From an archaeon (GTDB taxonomy: Archaea > Aenigmatarchaeota > Aenigmatarchaeia > GW2011-AR5 > GCA-2688965), in contig NZEE01000103.1 of the NCBI GenBank assembly GCA_002688965.1, positions 1 to 34,572 on the forward strand: a stretch of DNA of 34,572 nt, given 5' to 3'. The stretch's first letter is position 1, and each line of letters starts with the position of its first letter. The position numbers and the translations under genes were made by a program. The notes under the pieces were generated by a model that saw only the letters and a list, made by a program, of their open reading frames with translations, searched no databases and was not told where the DNA came from. This document shows positions 8,486-16,007 of the stretch, piece by piece.

Positions 8486-9255
8486 ATTAACTCCTCAATA
8501 GCTCTCTCATATTCCTCTTCATTTGGTACTTTAGCGTGCCACTCAGGCGTTTGCATAAAGGATACACCCATACCCTTAGTGGTATCTAGAATAATAAGCG
8601 TCGGGCCATTTTGGTAACTTTCGAAATTTTCTAAAGCGGACTGAATCTGGCTCCTATTGTGTCCTGAAATTCTTATGACATTCCAACCAAAGGCCTTTAT
8701 TTTCTCATCCAGTGGATCAAGGGGCAAAATATCCTGCACGAATCCATCATTTTGAGATTTATTGTGGTCCACCAAACAACAGAGGTTCGCTAGTTTAAAC
8801 TTTGGGGCCAACATCAAGGATTCCCAAATTTGTCCTTCTTGAAGCTCACCATCTCCAACGATACAGAAGACATTCTTGTCTGAACCTTTTGACTTTATGG
8901 CTAGGGCATGCCCAATTGCGATACTTAGACCTTGTCCTAAGGAACCGGTTGTTGCAATGACTTCAGGCAGCCTCACCTTGTCTGGGTGACCCTGGAGCTT
9001 TGAATTGACTTCTCTAAACGAATGTAAGTCTAGATCAGTTAAAATTCCTAACTCATATAATGCGGCATATAAAATCGGTGCAGCGTGACCCTTAGACAAG
9101 ATAAATCTATGATTATCCGGACCCACCAAATTATAGTTGCTAAAAAGATAACTCACGACATCTGCAATTGAAAAAGATCCACCGATATGTCCGGAATTCT
9201 TTTCATAGACTATACGCAGTACAGTCTTCCTTAATGCATTAGCACTAATCTCCAT
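8482..9255 (-). CDS. Transketolase, N-terminal (thiamine diphosphate-binding) subunit
   Basis: The 257-residue product has SGHIGGSFSIADVV near its start, SKGHAAPILYAAL, GSLGQGLSIAIGHALA and the thiamine diphosphate motif GDGELQEGQIWES with the trailing D-H-N about 25 residues on. All are hallmarks of the transketolase PP domain. The open frame extends upstream to 9318, but I chose the ATG at 9253-9255 because AAGGAGAG lies before it and family proteins start with this 'ALRKTVLRIVYE' helix. This leaves an 11-base overlap with the GmhA-like isomerase. Together with the next gene it forms an active-looking enzyme. Since the upstream gene is a phosphoheptose-isomerase homologue, sedoheptulose 7-phosphate supply is the most attractive role. 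Confidence 0.92.
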   Translation of the reverse strand: MEISANALRKTVLRIVYEKNSGHIGGSFSIADVVSYLFSNYNLVGPDNHRFILSKGHAAPILYAALYELGILTDLDLHSFREVNSKLQGHPDKVRLPEVIATTGSLGQGLSIAIGHALAIKSKGSDKNVFCIVGDGELQEGQIWESLMLAPKFKLANLCCLVDHNKSQNDGFVQDILPLDPLDEKIKAFGWNVIRISGHNRSQIQSALENFESYQNGPTLIILDTTKGMGVSFMQTPEWHAKVPNEEEYERAIEELM

Positions 9256-9883
9256 TTTGAACTCTCTCCTTAAGAAGGCCGACTGCAGTATGGACAACCT
9301 TGGAAATACAGTCCTCAAAATGAAAATTATTATTATTCTTGCCGGTCTGACCTGGAAATACAGATGTACCCTTTACATGTATCACAAGATCAGAAACAGC
9401 CTCACAATAACTGTCCATGCCACGTGTGATTGAAACGACAATCAAACCGGCCTCTTTCGCTAGCGCTGCTGCTTTAATCACGTTCTTAGAATTGCCAGAT
9501 CCTGTCATACAAAATAAAACGTCACCGGATCTGGCCTGATATTTGAGTTGTTCACTAAAAATGTGTTCATACCCTAGGTCATTTGAAATACCAGTGATTG
9601 TTGCAGAACAGCTACACAAGCTGACTGCATGAAATTTATTTCTGCCACCTTTCAACCGGCCTTTATCTTCACTAACAAACGGGTGCATATTTAAGTCCAC
9701 AACCATATTTTGCACTGCGGCAACGTTACCGCCATTTCCACATGCGAATATCGTCGCCTCTCTGTCATATGCATCCAAAATAATATTTGTAAACCTAACA
9801 ATCTCATCAGTTGATAGATTATTGAATACATCGGACGACTCTTTCTTATAAATGTCAATCCATTCGTGGGTGCTATTGCTCAT
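9245..9883 (-). CDS. SIS-domain sugar-phosphate isomerase, GmhA-like
   Basis: This 212-residue protein matches phosphoheptose isomerases: FACGNGGNVAAVQNMVVDL (46-64), a loop ISNDLGYEHIFSEQL, then GDVLFCMTGSGNSKNVIKA (the SIS phosphate-binding serine stretch) and a C-terminal FHFEDCISKVVHTAVGLL helix, where the Glu and His take the place of the GmhA catalytic pair (Q/E-x3-H). GmhA converts sedoheptulose 7-phosphate to D-glycero-D-manno-heptose 7-phosphate. The usual 'GNGGSAADAQH' is changed to 'GNGGNVAAVQN', so substrate preference could differ. Its ATG has GGAG eight bases upstream and lies 11 bases inside the nucleotidyltransferase-kinase gene. The next genes encode transketolase, which makes the presumed substrate. 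Confidence 0.85.
   Translation of the reverse strand: MSNSTHEWIDIYKKESSDVFNNLSTDEIVRFTNIILDAYDREATIFACGNGGNVAAVQNMVVDLNMHPFVSEDKGRLKGGRNKFHAVSLCSCSATITGISNDLGYEHIFSEQLKYQARSGDVLFCMTGSGNSKNVIKAAALAKEAGLIVVSITRGMDSYCEAVSDLVIHVKGTSVFPGQTGKNNNNFHFEDCISKVVHTAVGLLKERVQNGD
9264..9271 (-). promoter_or_regulatory. Shine-Dalgarno AAGGAGAG for the transketolase N-subunit
   Basis: AAGGAGAG lies ahead of ATG 9253-9255 (8 bases from its last base), inside the end of the isomerase gene, and supports the short form over the frame opening at 9318. Confidence 0.6.
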
Positions 9884-11453
9884 TATTTTTCTCCAGCAAT
9901 TTAGTCAACATATATTTCCCCAATAGAAATAGAAAATTGCCATATTTTCCATTTTCAAATTTACCATAAAGACTAGCAATATTCAAATAATTTAAAATCC
10001 CCACTAATTGTACATGAGAATAATCATATCCGTTCTGTGTGCAGAACTCTTCTAAATTCTCCAGGAGATAGTGAAGATTATTTTTAATGACATAAGAAAG
10101 GGTAGCTTGATTATTTTTGACAATAATGTCATATCCCCCTTCCAGAATTAGGGTGTTATTGATAACCAAGGCATGGTAAAGCTTCCCTAGGTCATAGTAT
10201 GCATCGCCTATTTCAAGATGATCCCCAAAAGACTCACGCCAATCTAAGTACAGGTACTTGCCGTCTGGTAATGATAATATATTTTCTGGCTGCATATCAC
10301 CATGGAATCTAGATGCTATAGCTTTCTCACCTAGTGTCGCCCAATTCACATCATTGATTAAATCTATGATAGGCATAACCTTAATGCCGTTAATCGCACT
10401 AATACTGTCCAACGTAGTATTAATGAAAGGCGTAATTCTATCATAGGTTTTTTGACGATACATCTTATCACAGTCACTTAAAAACGACTCACCTTTCTCA
10501 AAGTTGTGCTGTCGAAATTTGAGGTGATAGTCTGCTAAGAAATTGGCTAGTCCTATATCGTCATAAACATCCGAGAGGCGTACGCCCTCATGAAACTTAT
10601 AACAAAACATATTATTATCAATTTTTGTCACTTCTGGTACACATCCCAGAAGTTCACTTGCCCTTAGAATTCGCGCCTTCACCTTCGAGGCATTATCAAA
10701 ATACTTAATCACCCGACCATTGTCGACAAATATCGCTTCATTGTTCTTTTCTATAACAAGGTCGTTGGGATAATATGACTTTGTTCTAGCATATGATTTC
10801 TCATTACCGGTATCAAGCCAGGTCATACTAAGTGGACTTACATCACTAAGAGATCTCAAGCCATCCAAAACCTGATGCTCACCCCTTATGATATTTTCTT
10901 GTTTTAGCCCATTCCAAAATTGCTTATAGTCCAATATACCGGCAATACCGGTATAAGCATATGCATTCTGATTTTCACCATAGAAAAACTCGCTAACTAA
11001 ACCCTCATGAACCCTAACCAAACAATATTCATGCGACTCATTATTTGAAACTTGGCTAACACCTACCCAATTTTTATCAACTGATGAAAATTGAAAATCT
11101 TCATCTACGATTGTATCTGCTGATGTAAAAATAAACGGACACTGCATATTTTTTTCGCACTTTAATAAGCTTAATCCAGGCCCCGAACCTGGACCAGAAT
11201 AATTCTCAACATAAACAAATTCAAACGTACGACCTGGATAGATTTCAGAAAGATATGCCTCAATCTGCGTACCATTATGCCCTAATGCAATAACAATTGG
11301 CACATTTTTCGGTATCTTATCAATTATAATTGAAATAACTGGACGATTACCAACAGGAAATAGGGCCTTGTGCAGCCCCCTCAGCGCGGTATTCCTACTA
11401 CCGATACCGGCGGCTAGAATACAGTATTTAAAATTTGCAATCTCATCACCCAT
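9873..11453 (-). CDS. Nucleotidyltransferase fused to APH/choline-kinase-like phosphotransferase
   Basis: Two domains are visible in 526 residues. Residues 8-235 form a sugar-phosphate nucleotidyltransferase with YCILAAGIGSR (10-20), GLHKALFPVGNRPV and TSADTIVDEDF. Residues 240-526 form an aminoglycoside-phosphotransferase/choline-kinase fold with HGDMQPENI (384-392, catalytic Asp386) and the metal-binding LDWRE (Asp404). The kinase would phosphorylate a small alcohol or sugar and the transferase would activate it to an NDP derivative. Fusions of this kind (LicC-LicA) make CDP-choline in some bacteria. In heptose pathways a separate kinase and nucleotidyltransferase do the equivalent steps. 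With the GmhA-like gene next door an NDP-heptose is possible, but CDP-choline or ethanolamine is a real alternative. It overlaps the cupin gene by 8 bases. Confidence 0.85.
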   Translation of the reverse strand: MGDEIANFKYCILAAGIGSRNTALRGLHKALFPVGNRPVISIIIDKIPKNVPIVIALGHNGTQIEAYLSEIYPGRTFEFVYVENYSGPGSGPGLSLLKCEKNMQCPFIFTSADTIVDEDFQFSSVDKNWVGVSQVSNNESHEYCLVRVHEGLVSEFFYGENQNAYAYTGIAGILDYKQFWNGLKQENIIRGEHQVLDGLRSLSDVSPLSMTWLDTGNEKSYARTKSYYPNDLVIEKNNEAIFVDNGRVIKYFDNASKVKARILRASELLGCVPEVTKIDNNMFCYKFHEGVRLSDVYDDIGLANFLADYHLKFRQHNFEKGESFLSDCDKMYRQKTYDRITPFINTTLDSISAINGIKVMPIIDLINDVNWATLGEKAIASRFHGDMQPENILSLPDGKYLYLDWRESFGDHLEIGDAYYDLGKLYHALVINNTLILEGGYDIIVKNNQATLSYVIKNNLHYLLENLEEFCTQNGYDYSHVQLVGILNYLNIASLYGKFENGKYGNFLFLLGKYMLTKLLEKNNEQ

Positions 11454-11916
11454 GCTCAGAATCTATTTTACCGCTCGGACGATTTGAATCATCATGAAAT
11501 CTAACAACATCATCTAGATGAGGTGTTGATACTTCCAGTGCCGTATAATCAGTTTTTGCAATGACCCGGTGCTTTCTACCTACCGGAACTACCCATCCTG
11601 TACCGGCTTCAAAAATCTGAGATCTAAGATTACCACTGTCATCCTCCAAAAGTACCTCTGCCGTACCCTCTATTACGTAATTCGCCTCAACCTTCTTTTC
11701 ATGAAGCTGAAGGCTACTTTGATTACCTTCCTTCATGTGAATTAGCTTGTAGGCATAAAACTCATTCATCTCAAGCCACTTTTCATGACCCCACGGCTTG
11801 CTCACTATATAACTACTCAATCCTAGCTTGGATGGTTTTTTGTCATCTATCTTACCCTTATAGTCTTCCAGAGCCTTCCGGATTTGTGGGTCTTCAATGT
11901 AGTCAAATTTCGACAT
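11446..11916 (-). CDS. Cupin, mannose-6-phosphate isomerase type II-like
   Basis: This 156-residue cupin has the SKPWGHEKWL motif (about 40-49) found at the front of the type II phosphomannose isomerase domain. It is followed by YKLIHMKEGNQSSLQLHEKKVEANYVIEG-type motif 1 residues (Gln/His/Glu ligands) and GWVVPVGRKHRVIA as motif 2. In bifunctional ManC-type enzymes this domain follows the nucleotidyltransferase; here it is a separate protein encoded immediately before a nucleotidyltransferase fusion, with an 8-base overlap. It could isomerise or epimerise the phosphosugar before activation. The N-terminal 35 residues are charged and specific to this protein. AAGGA lies upstream of the ATG and the gene overlaps the HAD gene by 14 bases. 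Confidence 0.75.
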   Translation of the reverse strand: MSKFDYIEDPQIRKALEDYKGKIDDKKPSKLGLSSYIVSKPWGHEKWLEMNEFYAYKLIHMKEGNQSSLQLHEKKVEANYVIEGTAEVLLEDDSGNLRSQIFEAGTGWVVPVGRKHRVIAKTDYTALEVSTPHLDDVVRFHDDSNRPSGKIDSEHG

Positions 11917-12265
11917 CTTTTATTCCTTCATTTCGTTTAATACTGATTGCTATAGCGGTTGGTTCTTGTGAATCGGGTTTTAGATCATTAATTAAAATTC
12001 GATGGCCTCCTCCAATTCCCATTATTAATTGATCATAAAAAATTCCAATTTCACTTAATTGGCGCTCTGTCTCAACACGGGCTGACTCCCTCCTTCCAGT
12101 GGTAAGAATTATATTGTAACCCTTGATATCCCATTCTATAAGTTTTTCTATGGTGCCCTTTAGAATAGTCATGGAATTATGAGGCATACATGCCATGCCA
12201 GGCTGGACATGTTCAACCAGGGTGCCGTCAATATCACAAAATATAGTCTTGGGTCGTCTCACCAC
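11903..12265 (-). CDS. Small HAD-family phosphatase
   Basis: This 120-residue protein has the HAD catalytic motif FCDIDGTL (Asp11 and Asp13), motif II ILTTGRRES, and the C-terminal LINDLKP that supplies the acidic metal ligand. It lacks a cap domain, which fits the minimal HAD phosphatases found in capsule and LPS loci. In heptose biosynthesis GmhB removes the 7-phosphate from heptose bisphosphate, and a HAD here could do an equivalent step, though it is shorter than GmhB (about 190 residues) and lacks its zinc cysteines. The start is one of two consecutive GTG codons after AGGA; the second has better spacing. An 84-base gap upstream holds a possible promoter (see 12328-12336). Confidence 0.75.
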   Translation of the reverse strand: MVRRPKTIFCDIDGTLVEHVQPGMACMPHNSMTILKGTIEKLIEWDIKGYNIILTTGRRESARVETERQLSEIGIFYDQLIMGIGGGHRILINDLKPDSQEPTAIAISIKRNEGIKDVEI

Positions 12266-12327
12266 TAATCCTTTTATAGTTTTGTTAATTGGTCTTCTGA
12301 AATTATTAATTTCGCTAAATTATATTC

Positions 12328-12336
12328 ATTATACCA
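12328..12336 (-). promoter_or_regulatory. Possible extended -10 promoter (TGGTATAAT)
   Basis: In the 84-base gap between the NTF2-like and small HAD genes the minus strand reads TGGTATAAT, an extended -10 box (TGnTATAAT). No good -35 was found 17 bases further up, which is tolerable for extended -10 promoters. Initiation would fall near 12320, leaving about a 55-base leader before the HAD start. AT-rich sequence makes chance matches likely, so confidence is low. If real, it would drive the HAD-cupin-kinase-isomerase-transketolase group separately. Confidence 0.35.
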
Positions 12337-12349
12337 ATAAAGCGATGGA

Positions 12350-12700
12350 TTATCCCTTATACGCTCTTATGCACTTAATCCGACCGAAATTATCAAACTC
12401 GAATATGTCGGCGACTAATAATTCCTGGTCATCTACGGTCAAAATCATTTCACAGATGATCACGTCAGGATCCTCATGTATGTGTTGTATTGATACTGAA
12501 ATATTTTTTACTGTATCGAAAATGTTCGAAAATACTTTCATAACATCATCTTTTCCATTTACGGTCCCTATCTCCCAATCAGATAAGGAACAATTATCAG
12601 CAAGCAAGTTTTCAATACTCGTGAGGTCTTTATTCTCAAAAAAATCCAAATAATCTTCAACACATTGGGACTTAATAATATTATCAATAATATAGCTCAT
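12350..12700 (-). CDS. NTF2/SnoaL-like small protein
   Basis: This 116-residue protein has the shape of the NTF2-like fold: an N-terminal helix pair (VEDYLDFFENKDLTSIENLL), the strand-turn DWEIGTVNGKDDVMKVFSNIF, and a C-terminal sheet ending VADIFEFDNFGRIKCIRAYKG, which is the usual end of SnoaL-like proteins. Members are ketosteroid-isomerase-type enzymes, cyclases or binding proteins. Acid-base residues on the inner face cannot be assigned by eye. A strong AGGAGAAAA precedes the ATG. It is flanked by a radical SAM gene upstream and the small HAD downstream, and may act on a product of one of them. The function remains unknown. Confidence 0.65.
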   Translation of the reverse strand: MSYIIDNIIKSQCVEDYLDFFENKDLTSIENLLADNCSLSDWEIGTVNGKDDVMKVFSNIFDTVKNISVSIQHIHEDPDVIICEMILTVDDQELLVADIFEFDNFGRIKCIRAYKG

Positions 12701-12736
12701 TTTTCTCCTGTTGATGTAATCAACACGCTGCTTTTC

Positions 12737-14476
12737 TTATACCGCAGACATGTCTCCCGGGTACATCTCCTTTTTAAAATCTTCTTTGGCAGTTGTAATT
12801 TTTGAATCTTTGCTGGTTTCATGTAATGGAAAAAATCCAGCATCTCCAGGTTTAGTTGCAGGAAGTTTTATCTTTGGATTTATTTCTTCATTGCCTAAAT
12901 CATCACTATACCACCACTCTTCCTTTTTCCTGAAGTCCCATTGAGACTCTGCGTCTTGAATTTTCTTAAATTCCGGAAGTAGAATTTTTTCTCTAATCAT
13001 CTCTGCCTCAAATGTTGTGGGGTCTTCCTGCATCTCAATTAATCTATTGTACTTTTCAGGCAGTTTCATGTATAGCTGAAAAGAACTCATTATGTTTTTC
13101 AACTCTTGTTGGGTGATTTGAGGCATCTCTAATTGGGAGTCTGATCTGTATACATCTTCATGTTTCCCTTGGTCTTGTGGAATATACCCTCGTTCAACAC
13201 ACAGTGGACGCAGTGGTGCACCCCTATAGGGATGGAAAAATGTAACAGTGGCACTAGTAGGATTAATTTTTTTATTAAGTTTAATAGTCTCAAATATATC
13301 TTCCCTATTCTCATCGGGTAAACCAAGAATGTTGAAAGACGAACACCTTATTTTGTGCCTATGAGCCATTTCAAAGACTTTTTCTACATGCTCATCTCTA
13401 TAGTTTCTTTTGAGAATCTTGCGTCTCACTCTATCACTACCAGACTCAACACCGCAACATATATTCCTCATTCCGGCATCCACTGCCATGGCGAACGTGT
13501 CTTCTCGAACTAATCGGGGTTGAAGGTTCACGGAAAATGGCAAACCTACTTTCTCTTTATAAAGTTCACAAAACTCTTCCATCATTTCTGGCTCATGTAG
13601 AGGGAATATATCATCTACGAACATCAAAAAATTAAGATTGAATTTTTCTTTAAATTCAGCTAATTCCTCAACCAACAGTGCTGTTTCCTTTAGTCTGTAG
13701 TACTGTTTAGCCGAAACTTTTGCTGCCTTGTAAAATGTTTCATTAGCACAATAACTGCAACGAAACACACAACCCCTAGTCCAAATGACTGTTGCCATAT
13801 TGTACATCCTACCACCCAGTGGTCGCAAAAAATGACGCGGGTCAAAGATGCTTAAGTCAGGGGGGAGACCTTTTGATATATTGGGAAGAGTTACTCTATT
13901 CTTGTGAACTATTCCGTTTTCTTTGTAGTCCTTATCTTTTACCCAAAAATTCTCAACATTATGCAAATTCTCCCACCCCTTGATACCATGCTCTTCGAAA
14001 ATATTCACCAACTCTAAAAGCTTCTCCTCCGCCTCTCCACGCCCTACAATGTCAACACAGTCCTCAATGATTATATCGTCAGGGACCAAAGTTGAAAGAG
14101 GACCACCACAAATTGTCGGAATATCAGGGTATTTTTTTTTACAATGCCCTAATAGCTGCATACCGAACATATGGTTTGGGTCAACAGTTGATATTCCTAT
14201 TATATCCGGTTTAAATGACTCAACCTCTTTTTCTAACTCCTCAAAAACATCGATATCCCTTTCGACCAATCCTAATTTTTCGAAATCTGGATTTGTAACT
14301 TGAAGATTTTTCTCTCTGAGTGCATCGTCACTTGGGATGTCACCACACCTGATAAATGTCGTATCAAATAATTTAAAATTATGCCCTGCATTTTTTAAAA
14401 ATGCAGCCAGGTACCCTATTCCTAGCGGCGCCCGGGTTACCATAACCTTATTAGGGTATATCATTAAAAAATTCAT
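12737..14476 (-). CDS. B12-binding-domain radical SAM protein
   Basis: This 579-residue protein begins with MIYPNKVMVTRAPLGIGYLAAFLK, the usual start of a cobalamin-binding domain. It continues with FKPDIIGISTVDPNHMFG (88-105) and TICGGPLSTLVPDD, although the full DxHxxG cobalamin motif is not exact. The radical SAM core starts at TRGCVFRCSYC, with Cys236, Cys240 and Cys243 for the 4Fe-4S cluster, and includes GMRNICCGVESGSDRVR and a later FNILGLPDE. Residues 450-579 are a helical tail rich in charged residues. Relatives include hopanoid, phosphonate and bacteriochlorophyll methylases and many of unknown role. It is not closely alike in length or tail to the radical SAM protein at 5477-7528. 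AAGG precedes the ATG. The substrate is unknown. Confidence 0.85.
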   Translation of the reverse strand: MNFLMIYPNKVMVTRAPLGIGYLAAFLKNAGHNFKLFDTTFIRCGDIPSDDALREKNLQVTNPDFEKLGLVERDIDVFEELEKEVESFKPDIIGISTVDPNHMFGMQLLGHCKKKYPDIPTICGGPLSTLVPDDIIIEDCVDIVGRGEAEEKLLELVNIFEEHGIKGWENLHNVENFWVKDKDYKENGIVHKNRVTLPNISKGLPPDLSIFDPRHFLRPLGGRMYNMATVIWTRGCVFRCSYCANETFYKAAKVSAKQYYRLKETALLVEELAEFKEKFNLNFLMFVDDIFPLHEPEMMEEFCELYKEKVGLPFSVNLQPRLVREDTFAMAVDAGMRNICCGVESGSDRVRRKILKRNYRDEHVEKVFEMAHRHKIRCSSFNILGLPDENREDIFETIKLNKKINPTSATVTFFHPYRGAPLRPLCVERGYIPQDQGKHEDVYRSDSQLEMPQITQQELKNIMSSFQLYMKLPEKYNRLIEMQEDPTTFEAEMIREKILLPEFKKIQDAESQWDFRKKEEWWYSDDLGNEEINPKIKLPATKPGDAGFFPLHETSKDSKITTAKEDFKKEMYPGDMSAV

Positions 14477-14516
14477 TATTGACCTTACCCCCTATAAATA
14501 ATACACGCTACGCCTT

Positions 14517-15242
14517 CTACATTGATATCATATTCTTATTTCTCAAAAATACCTGTAAGTCTTCGGGGGTGCCTAGGCCATACATTTTACTAACAAAAAA
14601 TGGCAATAGAACTCCTCCATCCTCAATAATCTCATTATAAACAGGTGCTATGTAGAATTCATTATTCACTCTAATATCTTTTTCAATCATTTTATAGGCA
14701 CAATTTACAAAATCTGACCCTCTCCTATACCAATAGATACCACATGTGGCAATGTCTGATATTGGTTTTTTTTCAGCAACCTCTGTGATTATATTTTGTG
14801 AATTTGTCTTAACAAAGGACCATTTGGGGTGCACCGAATTGAACGTAAATACAATTCCATCGACGTCGGTAAAATTTCTAATTGTGTTAAAGTTTTCTTG
14901 TGAGTACTCAATTAACTGATCAGAATTTGCTATTAAAAGCTCGTCGGACGAATCAATTAGTTTCTCAGCCAATAATGCAGTACATGTGGCACCCTGTGTG
15001 AGTGAATCTACTGTAATAACTGTCGACCTACCATGGGTGATATTCTCTAACAGGGATTCAATTTTATAATTTTCTAGATGAGATTTTTGTACAAGAAAAA
15101 TATAATTTGCATCAAAATCTAGATTTTCCACAACTGCTTGTATCATGGGTTTGCCATTGACATCTATTAGGGGCTTGGGGAATGTATATCCTTCATTCTT
15201 AAATCTGCTCCCTTCTCCGGCCATTGGAATTAATACATTCAT
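14517..15242 (-). CDS. Sugar-phosphate nucleotidyltransferase
   Basis: This 241-residue single-domain enzyme of the NTP_transferase fold has the phosphate loop PMAGEGSRFKNEG (6-18), the conserved FPKPLIDVNGKPMI (21-34) with the catalytic-type Lys23, and LLIANSDQLIE, where the Asp would bind metal. The segment DIRVNNEFYIAPVYNEII and the C-terminal YGLGTPEDLQ match closely the equivalent parts of the nucleotidyltransferase half of 16831-18000, so the two share recent ancestry but differ in architecture. It would form an NDP-sugar from a sugar 1-phosphate. AAGGA lies eight bases upstream of the ATG. The sugar is unknown. Confidence 0.85.
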   Translation of the reverse strand: MNVLIPMAGEGSRFKNEGYTFPKPLIDVNGKPMIQAVVENLDFDANYIFLVQKSHLENYKIESLLENITHGRSTVITVDSLTQGATCTALLAEKLIDSSDELLIANSDQLIEYSQENFNTIRNFTDVDGIVFTFNSVHPKWSFVKTNSQNIITEVAEKKPISDIATCGIYWYRRGSDFVNCAYKMIEKDIRVNNEFYIAPVYNEIIEDGGVLLPFFVSKMYGLGTPEDLQVFLRNKNMISM

Positions 15243-15273
15243 CTGTAACTTCCTTTTCTTAAAATTATCTCTT

Positions 15274-16005
15274 TCATTGTATGCTTCCCAAAATATAATT
15301 TTCTAATTTTGCAATCGAAAATGACATTGCTTCTCTATTAGTTTGTAAGATTAGATCCGGTGCTGTAGGCTCCTCATATGGATCTGAAATTCCGGTAAAA
15401 TTCTGAATTTTATTTGGATCCCCATTGGGTAATAAAGCACGATAATAAAACCCTTTCGGATCACGCCTCATCAATGTCTCCAAGTCACATTTGACATAGA
15501 CAGTCTTTACATTGTCACATAGCTTTGTTAGCTCAGAGCGAATGTCATCATATGGATTAATTGCGGAGATGATCGAGACAACATTATTTCTTGCCAGCAC
15601 CTTACTGATAAATCCTAACCTACGAATATTTGTGTTCCTATCTTCTTTCGAGAAACCTAGATCACCACATATTCCAGTCCGATACTCATCACCGTCCATT
15701 ACTTCAACTTTTATGCCTCTATTTCTCAGCTTCTCTGCTACACCGTGCGCAATTGTAGACTTTCCAGCTCCACTCATTCCTGTCATTTGAATAAATAGGC
15801 CGCTTGTTTTACCCCATTTTATGTGATTCCACAATCTTTCATGAATAAAATAAAGCCCTAACATTGATAGGTGATATATCACAGCAATCCGCCCTACGGC
15901 ACCCATACTTTCCGTTACGGCATATGTCAAAAGGGATAAGAAAATTAATCCTAGCACCTTCCATGAACATGCCTTGGTAATACTACGTTTTTGGGAGTCA
16001 ATCAA
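15274..16005 (-). CDS. cysC: Membrane-anchored adenylylsulfate kinase (DUF2061-CysC fusion)
   Basis: APS kinase phosphorylates adenylylsulfate to PAPS, the sulfate donor of sulfotransferases. Residues 7-60 are a DUF2061 unit: KRSITKACSWKV followed by two hydrophobic helices (about 17-31 and 36-54). Residues 70-243 are CysC, with Walker A GMSGAGKST (76-84), EVMDGDEYRTG, the signature LGFSKEDRNTNIRRLGF and SAINPYDDIR. Arrangement and motifs look complete. The fusion would place PAPS synthesis at the membrane. The only sulfotransferase in the window is encoded upstream at 21660-23033. No ATP sulfurylase was seen, so APS must come from the host. The frame opens with TTG and no clear Shine-Dalgarno, only 2 bases from the previous stop, so the start is uncertain, but DUF2061 homology requires roughly this N-terminus. 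Confidence 0.88.
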   Translation of the reverse strand: MIDSQKRSITKACSWKVLGLIFLSLLTYAVTESMGAVGRIAVIYHLSMLGLYFIHERLWNHIKWGKTSGLFIQMTGMSGAGKSTIAHGVAEKLRNRGIKVEVMDGDEYRTGICGDLGFSKEDRNTNIRRLGFISKVLARNNVVSIISAINPYDDIRSELTKLCDNVKTVYVKCDLETLMRRDPKGFYYRALLPNGDPNKIQNFTGISDPYEEPTAPDLILQTNREAMSFSIAKLENYILGSIQ

Positions 16006-16007
16006 AT

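Noticed and set aside
7553..9255. Transketolase interrupted by a frameshift
   Set aside because: The two halves have their own ribosome binding sites and a GTGA overlap, and the split falls at the usual domain border of two-subunit transketolases.
9330..9345. Short trinucleotide run (ATT repeats) in the isomerase gene as a phase-variation tract
   Set aside because: It is only four or five units of three bases, encodes an Asn stretch in frame, and length changes would not shift the frame.
12299..12313. Hairpin GAAATT-ATT-AATTTC as a terminator
   Set aside because: The stem is six mostly AT pairs with no following T-run on the coding strand; too weak to call.
14493..14500. TATAAATA, a match to the T4-type late promoter
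   Set aside because: It is on the plus strand, opposite to all genes, in an AT-rich 40-base gap; one such 8-mer is expected by chance.
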